NCBI GenBank assembly: GCA_913778495.1
Contig: CAJYVD010000016.1
Span: 124,001 to 188,000, forward strand
Reading direction: 5' to 3'
DNA from: an uncultured Pantoea sp.
Lineage (GTDB): Bacteria > Pseudomonadota > Gammaproteobacteria > Enterobacterales > Enterobacteriaceae
DNA: 64,000 bases
The first letter of the stretch is position 1; each line of letters starts with the position of its first letter. The notes beneath the pieces are model-generated. The model did no database searches. It was given only the letters and a program-made list of their open reading frames with translations, and was not told the DNA's origin. Shown piece after piece: positions 56,363-64,000 of this stretch. The position numbers and the translations under genes are program-made.

Positions 56363-57724
56363 ATGAGCTCACCTGATAATTCTTTTCTGTCTGACACGCT
56401 GACCCGTTCACCGCGCAGGAAAACCCTGAAAGAGCAGTGGTGGCATATTATGGATAACTGGAAAGTCGGGATTATTCCTCTGCCGCTGTTTGTGCTGGCC
56501 GGTGCGCTCATTGCGGTAGACTGCCTGAGTGGAACGCTAAAAAGCGATATCGTGGTCATGGTCGCCACGCTGGCCTTTTTTGGCTTTGCCTGCGGAGAGT
56601 TTGGCAAACGCCTGCCCGTGGTGGGCCGTTTAGGGGCAGCGGCGATCTGCGCCACCTTTATTCCTTCTGCGCTGGTGTACTACGGTTTGCTTCCCGACAT
56701 CGTGGTAACGTCCACGACGCAATTCTACAAATCGACCAATATTCTCTATCTTTACATTTGCTGCATCATTGTCGGCAGCATCATGAGCATGAACCGCACG
56801 GTGCTGATCCAGGGCTTTCTGCGCATCTTTTTCCCCATGCTCTGTGGTGAAATCGTGGGGATGGTTGTCGGCATGGGCGTGGGTTTAGCGCTGGGGCTGG
56901 AACCCTTCCAGATTTTCTTTTTCATCATTCTGCCCATTATGGCGGGAGGCGTCGGTGAAGGTGCCATTCCGCTCTCCATCGGCTATGCGGCATTGCTCCA
57001 TATGGATCAGGGCGTGGCGCTGGGCCGCATCCTGCCCATGGTTATGCTGGGCGGCGTGACCGCCATTATTATCTCCGGCTGTCTGAACCAACTGGGTAAA
57101 CGTTATCCGCACCTCACCGGGGAAGGCCAGCTGATGCCAAACGTGACCAATGTTGAACCCGAGCCGCTGCAGTCCGTTTTCTCCGGTAAAGTTGACGTGA
57201 CGGCGATTGCGTCCGGGGCGCTGCTGGCGGTGCTGCTCTATATGGTGGGGATGTTAGGGCAGAAGCTGACAGGGCTGCCTGCGCCGGTAGGGATGCTGTT
57301 TCTGGCCGTGCTGGTAAAACTGGTGAATGGGGTTTCTCCGCGTATTATTGCCGGTTCTCAGGTGGTCTATCGCTTCTTCCGCACGGCGGTAACCTACCCG
57401 GTTCTGTTTGCCGTCGGTGTCGCCATCACGCCCTGGCATATTCTGGTTACCGCGTTTACGCTCACCAACCTGCTGGTGATTATAAGCACGGTCAGTGCGC
57501 TGGTTGCAACGGGCTTCTTTGTCGGGAAAAAGATTGGCATGCATCCCATCGATGTTGCCATTGTTTCCTGCTGCCAGAGTGGGCAGGGCGGTACGGGCGA
57601 TGTGGCGATTCTTACCGCCGGTAACCGCATGGGCCTGATGCCGTTTGCGCAGATCGCCACGCGCATCGGCGGGGCGATTAACGTTTCTCTCTCGTTGCTA
57701 TTACTGAGCCATTTTCTCAAGTAA
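56363..57724 (+). CDS. 2-hydroxycarboxylate:Na+ symporter (CitS family)
   Basis: A 453-residue inner-membrane transporter of the 2HCT family (citrate/malate/lactate). It has about eleven hydrophobic segments and the two re-entrant-loop motifs of CitS: PIMAGGVGEGAIPLSIGYAA near residue 200 and CQSGQGGTGDVAILTAGNRM near residue 405. The N-terminal 30 residues are charged and cytoplasmic. The ribosome site GAGG is well placed before ATG 56363. It is divergent from dpiBA, which probably induces it in response to its substrate. No citrate lyase or oxaloacetate decarboxylase genes are adjacent, so aerobic uptake or malate use is as likely as citrate fermentation. Confidence 0.9.
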   Translation: MSSPDNSFLSDTLTRSPRRKTLKEQWWHIMDNWKVGIIPLPLFVLAGALIAVDCLSGTLKSDIVVMVATLAFFGFACGEFGKRLPVVGRLGAAAICATFIPSALVYYGLLPDIVVTSTTQFYKSTNILYLYICCIIVGSIMSMNRTVLIQGFLRIFFPMLCGEIVGMVVGMGVGLALGLEPFQIFFFIILPIMAGGVGEGAIPLSIGYAALLHMDQGVALGRILPMVMLGGVTAIIISGCLNQLGKRYPHLTGEGQLMPNVTNVEPEPLQSVFSGKVDVTAIASGALLAVLLYMVGMLGQKLTGLPAPVGMLFLAVLVKLVNGVSPRIIAGSQVVYRFFRTAVTYPVLFAVGVAITPWHILVTAFTLTNLLVIISTVSALVATGFFVGKKIGMHPIDVAIVSCCQSGQGGTGDVAILTAGNRMGLMPFAQIATRIGGAINVSLSLLLLSHFLK

Positions 57725-57860
57725 ACCTGTTACGCCGACTGACGCGCTCGCAAAGCAGCATGGCTCCCGAACGGTGCAGGCGTGAGATAGCCTGAATCCC
57801 TGGTAGTGGGCTGAGAAAGCGGGAGAGGCTGAGAGAGACGAAAACAGGCGTTCAGAAAAG

Positions 57861-57889
57861 CGACGTGCCAGCGCAGGGCTGGCACGTCG
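57861..57889 (-). terminator. Terminator of the talA-tktB transcript
   Basis: A perfect 12-bp stem (CGACGTGCCAGC / GCTGGCACGTCG) with a 5-base loop. On the minus strand it is followed by CTTTTC, 50 bp after the tktB stop. Confidence 0.75.
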
Positions 57890-57941
57890 TGTTTGTCAGG
57901 CGACCTGACGCGAAGCAGCAGGTCGCTCAGCAGCAAGTGGA

Positions 57942-59942
57942 TTATGCGGGTTTCAGCAGTGCTTCTGCATGGCTAACGATGTTTTCCACCGTAAAACCAA
58001 ATTCAGCAAACAGCTTCTCAGCTGGCGCCGACTCGCCGAAGGTTGTCATGCCCACAATGGCACCGTCCAGGCCAACATATTTATACCAGTAGTCGGCGAT
58101 GCCCGCTTCTACCGCCACGCGCGCTTTAACCGCAGAAGGCAGCACCGACTCACGGTAAGCGGCATCCTGTGCGTCAAACAGGTCAGTGGAGGGCAGTGAA
58201 ACCACGCGCACCTTGTGACCGCCAGTTGTCAGCTTCGTCGCGGCACCCAAGGTTATTTCTACCTCTGAGCCGGTCGCAATCAGGATGATGTCTGGCGTGC
58301 CGTCGCACTCCTTCAGCACATAACCGCCGCGCTTGATGTTAGCCACCTGCTCTGCGGTACGCTCAGGCTGAGCCAGGTTCTGACGCGACAGGATCAGCGC
58401 TGTCGGGCCGTGGTGGCGCTCAATCGCTGCCTGCCAGGCTATTGCCGTCTCCACCTGGTCACAGGGGCGCCATACGCTCATGTTTGGCGTCACGCGCAGG
58501 CTGGCAATTTGCTCAACAGGCTGGTGGGTCGGGCCGTCCTCGCCCAGGCCAATGGAGTCATGGGTATACACCATAATCTGCCGGGCCTTCATGAGTGCCG
58601 CCATGCGCGCCGCGTTACGGGCGTACTCAACGAACATCAGGAAGGTTGCGGTATAGGGCACAAAGCCGCCGTGGTGGGCAATGCCGTTACCGATCGCCGT
58701 CATCCCGAATTCACGCACGCCGTAATGGATATAGTTTCCGGCGGGATCGTCTTTGATAGATTTTGAGCCAGACCAGATGGTGAGGTTGCTCGGTGCCAGG
58801 TCGGCGGAACCGCCCAGAAACTCTGGCAGCAGTTTGCCATAGGCTTCCAGGGCATTCTGCGAGGCCTTGCGGCTGGCAATTTTTTGCGGATTGGCCTGCA
58901 GTTCAGCGACAAACTTCGCGGTTTCCGCTTCCCAGTTTGCCGGCATGCCGCCGTCCATGCGGCGCGCGTATTCGGCGGCCAGCTCTGGATAAGCCTGCTT
59001 ATACGCCGCCAGTTTGTTGTTCCAGGCTTTTTCGCGCTCAGCGCCGGCCTGTTTGGCATCCCACTGCTGGTAAATCTCTTTGGGGATCTCAAACGCCGGG
59101 TAGTTCCAGCCCAGTTGCTTGCGGGTCAGCGCCACTTCTTCTTCGCCCAGCGCCGCGCCGTGAGCTTCTTCTTTACCGGCTTTATTCGGTGAGCCGAAGC
59201 CAATGACCGTACGGCAGATGATCAGTGACGGTTTGTCGGTGACGCTCTGTGCTTCCTGAATCGCGGCTTTAACCGCATCGGCGTCATGACCGTCGATTTC
59301 ACCCACAACGTGCCAGTTATAGGCTTCAAAGCGTCTATGCGTATCGTCGGTAAACCAGCCTTCGGTTTCACCATCAATAGAAATACCGTTGTGATCGTAG
59401 AAGCCAATCAGTTTGCCCAGGCCCAGCGTACCGGCCAGCGAGCAGACTTCATGAGAAATGCCTTCCATCAGACAACCGTCGCCCATGAAAACATAGGTGA
59501 AGTGATCGACGATATCGTGATCGGGACGGTTAAACTGGGCCGCCAGCGTGCGCTCAGCAATCGCCAGACCAACGGCGTTCGCCAGGCCCTGGCCCAGCGG
59601 ACCCGTGGTCGTTTCCACGCCTGGCGTATAGCCAATTTCCGGGTGGCCCGGCGTTTTAGAGTGGAGCTGGCGGAAGTTTTTCAGCTCTTCAATAGGCAGA
59701 TCGTATCCGGTCAGGTGCAACAGGCTGTACAGCAACATGGAGCCGTGGCCATTTGAAAGGATAAAGCGGTCGCGATCCAGCCAGGCGGGGTTGGTTGGGT
59801 TGTGCTTGAGGAAATCGCGCCACAGGACTTCAGCGATATCAGCCATGCCCATTGGCGCACCAGGATGACCTGATTTTGCTTTTTGTACCGCATCCATACT
59901 TAATGCGCGAATCGCATTCGCCAACTCTCTGCGTGAGGACAT
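57942..59942 (-). CDS. tktB: Transketolase (locus equivalent of tktB)
   Basis: Thiamine-diphosphate enzyme moving two-carbon units in the pentose phosphate pathway. It has 666 residues, against 667 in E. coli TktB. The N-terminal signature [20 protein letters not shown] with [12 protein letters not shown], the ThDP-binding [14 protein letters not shown] with GFYDHNGIS, and the C-terminal [20 protein letters not shown] are intact. It lies 64 bp after talA on the same strand, with a hairpin between, as in the E. coli talA-tktB operon. The name rests on position; the protein could serve as the main transketolase if tktA is elsewhere. Confidence 0.93.
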   Translation of the reverse strand: MSSRRELANAIRALSMDAVQKAKSGHPGAPMGMADIAEVLWRDFLKHNPTNPAWLDRDRFILSNGHGSMLLYSLLHLTGYDLPIEELKNFRQLHSKTPGHPEIGYTPGVETTTGPLGQGLANAVGLAIAERTLAAQFNRPDHDIVDHFTYVFMGDGCLMEGISHEVCSLAGTLGLGKLIGFYDHNGISIDGETEGWFTDDTHRRFEAYNWHVVGEIDGHDADAVKAAIQEAQSVTDKPSLIICRTVIGFGSPNKAGKEEAHGAALGEEEVALTRKQLGWNYPAFEIPKEIYQQWDAKQAGAEREKAWNNKLAAYKQAYPELAAEYARRMDGGMPANWEAETAKFVAELQANPQKIASRKASQNALEAYGKLLPEFLGGSADLAPSNLTIWSGSKSIKDDPAGNYIHYGVREFGMTAIGNGIAHHGGFVPYTATFLMFVEYARNAARMAALMKARQIMVYTHDSIGLGEDGPTHQPVEQIASLRVTPNMSVWRPCDQVETAIAWQAAIERHHGPTALILSRQNLAQPERTAEQVANIKRGGYVLKECDGTPDIILIATGSEVEITLGAATKLTTGGHKVRVVSLPSTDLFDAQDAAYRESVLPSAVKARVAVEAGIADYWYKYVGLDGAIVGMTTFGESAPAEKLFAEFGFTVENIVSHAEALLKPA

Positions 59943-59967
59943 AAAGGGTCTCCCTTGTTAAGCATCG

Positions 59968-59987
59968 GGGCGGGAGTGTTCCCGCCC
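59968..59987. repeat. Hairpin in the talA-tktB intercistronic gap
   Basis: GGGCGGGA / TCCCGCCC form an 8-bp perfect GC stem with loop GTGT, and no T-run. It is 25 bp upstream of tktB and may stabilise talA mRNA or lower tktB expression. Confidence 0.55.
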
Positions 59988-60006
59988 GGTAAAAGAGGGG
60001 GGAAAA

Positions 60007-60957
60007 CTACAGGCGCGCCGCCAGCACATCTTCCAGTTTTTGCTGGTCAACGGCGAACTGGCGAATACCGTCTGCCAGTTTCTCTACCGCCATCGGGTCC
60101 TGATTATGCTCCCAACGGAATTCAGCTTCGGACAGCGGGGAAGGCTGGTGGAAACATTCGGTTGAGGGTTCGAGCTTGCGCTCTACGGGCTCGTCACTGT
60201 TTTGCAACTCTTCCAGCAGGTCAGGCGAAAGCGTCAGGCGGTCACAACCGGCCAGGGCAAGTATCTGCTCAACTTTACGGAAGCTGGCACCCATGATGAT
60301 GGTGTCATAGCGGTGCTTCTTATAGTAATCGTAAATGCGGCGGACGGATTTCACGCCGGGATCTTCATCCACGTGGTACGGATCCATTGGTTTGCGGGTG
60401 TTGTACCAGTCGTAAATACGGCCCACAAAAGGTGATATCAGGTAAACACCGGCTTCGGCACAGGCACGGGCCTGCGCGAAGGAGAACAGCAGGGTCAGGT
60501 TGCACTGGATACCATTTTTTTCCAGTTCTTCAGCCGCCTTGATGCCTTCCCAGGTCGAAGCCAGTTTGATCAGGATGCGTGAGCGGTCAATACCGTGTTC
60601 TTCATACATGCGAACCAGCTTTTCCGCTTTCGTGACGCACATGCCACGATCGAAGGAGAGGCGCGCATCCACTTCGGTCGAGACACGGCCCGGTATGCTT
60701 TTCAGGATTTCCATACCGAGATTGATTGCCACTTTGTCGCTGGCGTTGATGATCTGCGTCTCTTTGCTGCCGCCCTGCTTTTTCGCATAGTCGATGGCGT
60801 CATCAATCAGGTGTTTGTAAGGCTGGAGAGCAGATGCTTTCAGAATAAGCGAGGGGTTGGTGGTTGCATCTTGTGGGTGATAATTTCGAATCGATTCGAT
60901 ATCGCCACTGTCAGCCACCACGGTAGTGAACTGTTTAAGGGCTTCAAGCTGGTTCAT
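60007..60957 (-). CDS. talA: Transaldolase
   Basis: Transfers dihydroxyacetone units between sedoheptulose 7-phosphate and glyceraldehyde 3-phosphate. The start is ATG 60957 ([20 protein letters not shown]), giving 316 residues as in E. coli TalA; a much longer in-frame start at 61188 overlaps the promoter region. The Schiff-base lysine is in [20 protein letters not shown]. The substrate region includes [10 protein letters not shown] near residue 30 and [11 protein letters not shown]. It is the first gene of talA-tktB and is divergent from maeB. The symbol is assigned by position; TalB-like properties cannot be excluded. Confidence 0.93.
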   Translation of the reverse strand: MNQLEALKQFTTVVADSGDIESIRNYHPQDATTNPSLILKASALQPYKHLIDDAIDYAKKQGGSKETQIINASDKVAINLGMEILKSIPGRVSTEVDARLSFDRGMCVTKAEKLVRMYEEHGIDRSRILIKLASTWEGIKAAEELEKNGIQCNLTLLFSFAQARACAEAGVYLISPFVGRIYDWYNTRKPMDPYHVDEDPGVKSVRRIYDYYKKHRYDTIIMGASFRKVEQILALAGCDRLTLSPDLLEELQNSDEPVERKLEPSTECFHQPSPLSEAEFRWEHNQDPMAVEKLADGIRQFAVDQQKLEDVLAARL

Positions 60958-61318
60958 TTCTACACTCCTTGAAAAAAAACGTTGTAACGAAAGGGAACAC
61001 CTCTGGCCTCGTGCCCTAATCAGTGCAGACATTACCGGTCGCAGTAACGCCGACTCACCACCTTGCAACAGACTAGGTGCAGTGAAAATGCGTTTTCTCT
61101 GAATGTTGTGCGATGAGGGTAGCGCGCAATCATCCGGGATGACATTTCTGCGGATAACGACTGCCCGTTTATTAAGAATAGCAGCCATGACAAATGACGC
61201 AGACCAGACTGTAACAATCTGTGCCTTAAGAAATGAGGTTCTTTGAAGCGCCTCACCGCTTTGTGGTTGTCTGCTTTTTATACTGGGCGTTCACTTACCT
61301 GGCGAAGAAGGATGTCAA
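60958..61318. other. Divergent control region between talA and maeB
   Basis: 361 bp without a convincing gene; in-frame N-terminal extensions of both neighbours run into it but do not match their families. A TATACT (61279-61284) about 35 bp before maeB is a likely -10 element, without a good -35. No operator palindrome stands out. Confidence 0.45.
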
Positions 61319-63598
61319 ATGGATGACCAACTGAAGCAAAGTGCGCTCGATTTTCACCAGTATCCCACTCCCGGCAAGATTCAGGTCTCGCCCACTAAAC
61401 CGCTGGCCACCCAGCGCGATCTGGCCCTGGCTTATTCACCCGGCGTCGCCGCACCCTGTTTAGAAATTGCCGCCGATCCCCTGGCCGCCCATAAATACAC
61501 CGCACGCGGTAATCTGGTGGCGGTCATTTCTAACGGCACGGCGGTGCTGGGCCTGGGCAACATTGGTGCACTGGCCGGTAAGCCGGTGATGGAAGGCAAG
61601 GGCGTTTTGTTCAAGAAGTTCGCCGGGATTGACGTGTTTGATATTGAGGTCGATGAGCACGATCCCGATAAGCTGATTGAGATTGTCGCGGCGCTGGAAC
61701 CCACTTTTGGCGGCATCAACCTGGAAGATATCAAAGCGCCAGAGTGTTTCTACATTGAGCAGCAGTTACGGCAACGCATGAAAATCCCGGTGTTCCACGA
61801 CGATCAGCACGGCACGGCGATTATCTGCACTGCGGCGGTGTTAAACGGGTTGCGTATTATCAAGAAGGCGATTTCCGACGTGCGGCTGGTGGTTTCCGGC
61901 GCGGGCGCCTCGGCGATTGCCTGCATGAATCTGCTGGTTGCGTTGGGTTTGCAGAAGCACAATATTCAGGTGTGCGATTCAAAAGGGCTGATCTACCGTG
62001 GGCGCGAGCCCAATATGGCGGAGACCAAGGCCGACTATGCGGTTGAGGATCAGGGAAAACGTACGCTGGCCGAGGTTATTGAGGGCGCCGACATTTTTCT
62101 GGGCTGCTCTGGCCCGGACGTCCTGACGCCTGACATGGTCAAAACCATGGCCAGCGATCCGCTGATTCTGGCGCTGGCGAATCCGCAGCCAGAAATTCTG
62201 CCGCCGCTCGCTAAGGCCGTGCGGCCCGACGCCATTATCTGCACCGGCCGTTCTGACTACCCTAATCAGGTGAATAACGTCCTGTGTTTTCCGTTTATCT
62301 TTCGGGGCGCGCTGGATGTTGGCGCAACGGCCATCAATGAAGAGATGAAGCTGGCGGCGGTACACGCGATAGCCGAGCTGGCGCAGGCTGAGCAGAGCGA
62401 TGTGGTGGCTTCGGCCTATAGCGATCAGGACCTGAGTTTTGGCCCGGAATATCTGATCCCCAAACCCTTCGATCCCCGGTTAATCGTGCAGATCGCCCCG
62501 GCGGTGGCGAAGGCGGCGATGGATTCCGGTGTGGCTACCCGGCCCATTAGCGACTTCGACGCCTATCGCGAACAGCTCACGGAATTCGTCTATAAAACCA
62601 ATCTGTTTATGAAACCAATTTTCTCTCAGGCGCGCAAAGCGCCGAAGCGCGTGGTGCTGGCAGAGGGAGAAGAGGTGCGGGTGCTACATGCGACGCAGGA
62701 ATTAGTGTCGTTGGGGCTGGCAAAGCCTGTTTTGATCGGCCGCCCGAACGTCATCGCGATGCGCATTGAAAAGCAGGGGCTGAAGATCGAAGCCGGAAAG
62801 GATTTCGAAATCGTCAACAACGAATCCGATCCCCGTTTTAAAGCATACTGGAACGAGTATTACCAGATGATGAAGCGGCGCGGCGTAACGCCCGAGCAGG
62901 CACAGCGCGCGGTGATCGGAAATCCGACGCTCATTGGGGCCATCATGGTCTATCGCGGTGAAGCGGATGCGCTCATCTGCGGCACTATTGGGGATTACAA
63001 CGAGCACTACGAGATTGTGGAGAAAGTGCTGGGCCTGCGTTCCGATGTGAAAGTGGCAGGGGCCATGAATGCCTTGCTGCTGCCGCACGGCAACACCTTT
63101 ATCGCGGATACCTACGTAAATGAAGATCCCACACCCGAGCAGTTAGCGGACATCACGTTAATGGCAGCCGAAACCGTGCGGCGATTTGGTATTGAACCGC
63201 GGGTTGCCCTGCTGTCGCACTCCAGCTTTGGCACCTCAAATTCCCCTGGCGCTCGAAAAATGCGTGACGTACTGGCGCTGGTGCAGCAGCGCGCACCTGA
63301 ACTGGAAATTGACGGCGAGATGCACGGCGATGCGGCGCTGGTAGAGAGCATTCGTCGGGAGATCATGCCTGACAGCCCGCTGAAAGGCAGCGCCAACCTG
63401 TTGATTATGCCCAATGTTGAGGCGGCACGAATCAGCTACAACCTGCTGCGCGTCTCGCACGCTGACGGCGTGACGGTGGGGCCGGTCCTGATGGGAATGA
63501 CCAAACCGGTACACGTTCTTACCCGTATCGCCTCCGTGCGGCGCATCGTTAATATGGTGGCGCTGGCCGTGGTTGAGGCACAAACCCAGCCGCTGTAA
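61319..63598 (+). CDS. maeB: NADP-dependent malic enzyme with phosphotransacetylase-like domain
   Basis: Oxidatively decarboxylates malate to pyruvate, supplying NADPH. The length is 759 residues, identical to E. coli MaeB. The N-terminal malic-enzyme half (to about residue 430) has [14 protein letters not shown], the metal-binding [15 protein letters not shown] and [10 protein letters not shown], and the nucleotide fold [16 protein letters not shown]. The C-terminal half is a Pta-like regulatory domain ([33 protein letters not shown]), which in E. coli makes the enzyme sensitive to acetyl-CoA. The ribosome site AAGGA is seven bases before ATG 61319. Confidence 0.97.
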   Translation: MDDQLKQSALDFHQYPTPGKIQVSPTKPLATQRDLALAYSPGVAAPCLEIAADPLAAHKYTARGNLVAVISNGTAVLGLGNIGALAGKPVMEGKGVLFKKFAGIDVFDIEVDEHDPDKLIEIVAALEPTFGGINLEDIKAPECFYIEQQLRQRMKIPVFHDDQHGTAIICTAAVLNGLRIIKKAISDVRLVVSGAGASAIACMNLLVALGLQKHNIQVCDSKGLIYRGREPNMAETKADYAVEDQGKRTLAEVIEGADIFLGCSGPDVLTPDMVKTMASDPLILALANPQPEILPPLAKAVRPDAIICTGRSDYPNQVNNVLCFPFIFRGALDVGATAINEEMKLAAVHAIAELAQAEQSDVVASAYSDQDLSFGPEYLIPKPFDPRLIVQIAPAVAKAAMDSGVATRPISDFDAYREQLTEFVYKTNLFMKPIFSQARKAPKRVVLAEGEEVRVLHATQELVSLGLAKPVLIGRPNVIAMRIEKQGLKIEAGKDFEIVNNESDPRFKAYWNEYYQMMKRRGVTPEQAQRAVIGNPTLIGAIMVYRGEADALICGTIGDYNEHYEIVEKVLGLRSDVKVAGAMNALLLPHGNTFIADTYVNEDPTPEQLADITLMAAETVRRFGIEPRVALLSHSSFGTSNSPGARKMRDVLALVQQRAPELEIDGEMHGDAALVESIRREIMPDSPLKGSANLLIMPNVEAARISYNLLRVSHADGVTVGPVLMGMTKPVHVLTRIASVRRIVNMVALAVVEAQTQPL

Positions 63599-63603
63599 TA
63601 CAA

Positions 63604-63691
63604 CGGGGCCGCATGCAGCCCCGATTTTCACCTTCGCGCATGAAAGCGCTGTAAACGTTGTCTTCCTGCCCGTTACGCGGGGCAGGAAGAC
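63604..63691. terminator. Two convergent hairpins between maeB and hemF
   Basis: A 6-bp stem, CGGGGC/GCCCCG (63604-63623), is followed by ATTTTC. A stronger perfect 12-bp stem, GTCTTCCTGCCC/GGGCAGGAAGAC (63660-63691), has an 8-base loop. The second lies five bases past the hemF stop and can serve both strands. Confidence 0.65.
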
Positions 63692-63696
63692 GAACG

Positions 63697-64000
<304 letters not shown>

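Noticed and set aside
61033-61256. Open frame of about 75 codons and N-terminal extension upstream of talA
   Set aside because: The talA family length and start fit ATG 60957. The extension covers the divergent talA-maeB control region and resembles no known protein.

Overview
The window is about 64 kb of chromosome from a gamma-proteobacterium of the order Enterobacterales. Most proteins read as close relatives of Escherichia coli proteins. The gene order follows, in reverse, the E. coli segment from ppx-ppk through purMN, upp-uraA, hda, bepA, perM, bcp, gcvR, dapA-bamC-purC, tmcA, dapE, acrD, narQ, nudK, tktB-talA and maeB to hemF. The departures from E. coli (narP beside narQ, no aegA, no hyf genes between perM and bcp, no eut genes between maeB and hemF, and several inserted transport operons) suggest an Erwiniaceae-type relative such as Pantoea or Erwinia. 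That genus guess is inference only. I saw no rRNA, tRNA, CRISPR array, insertion sequence or prophage.

Layout. 1-7.4 kb: polyphosphate genes ppx (cut by the window edge) and ppk, divergent from a three-gene phosphate-type ABC transporter with unusual periplasmic extensions and no PstS. 7.5-14.1 kb: purMN, upp-uraA, hda (CTG start), an ArsC-like gene and bepA. 14.4-22.6 kb: an accessory block between bepA and perM, holding a LacI-regulated ABC importer with a GpdQ-like phosphodiesterase, a membrane diguanylate cyclase and a frameshifted AraC-type regulator. 22.8-33.5 kb: perM, bcp, gcvR, dapA-bamC, purC, ypfJ-tmcA, ypfH, ypfN, dapE and yffB. 33.5-40.4 kb: a structured intergenic region with an orphan terminator, the 20-residue ypfM gene, acrD, narP-narQ and a small DUF1471 protein. 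40.6-42.8 kb: ansP and nudK. 42.9-50.8 kb: an eight-gene minus-strand sugar operon (DeoR regulator, ABC importer, AlsE-like epimerase, ROK kinase, PfkB kinase) with a CRP-like site upstream. 51.3-57.7 kb: a DUF1176 protein, ampH, a CitAB/DpiBA-type two-component system and a divergent 2-hydroxycarboxylate transporter. 57.9-64 kb: tktB-talA, maeB and the 3' part of hemF.

Functional themes are phosphate and polyphosphate handling, purine and pyrimidine synthesis and salvage (two PUR boxes and a UTP-sensing upp start region), cell-envelope assembly (bamC, bepA), lysine/DAP synthesis, the pentose phosphate pathway, and uptake of organic acids, sugars and possibly phosphodiesters. The least explained loci are the PstS-less phosphate-type transporter, the LacI/ABC/phosphodiesterase operon, the allulose-like operon, and the possible small RNA or leader upstream of yffB.
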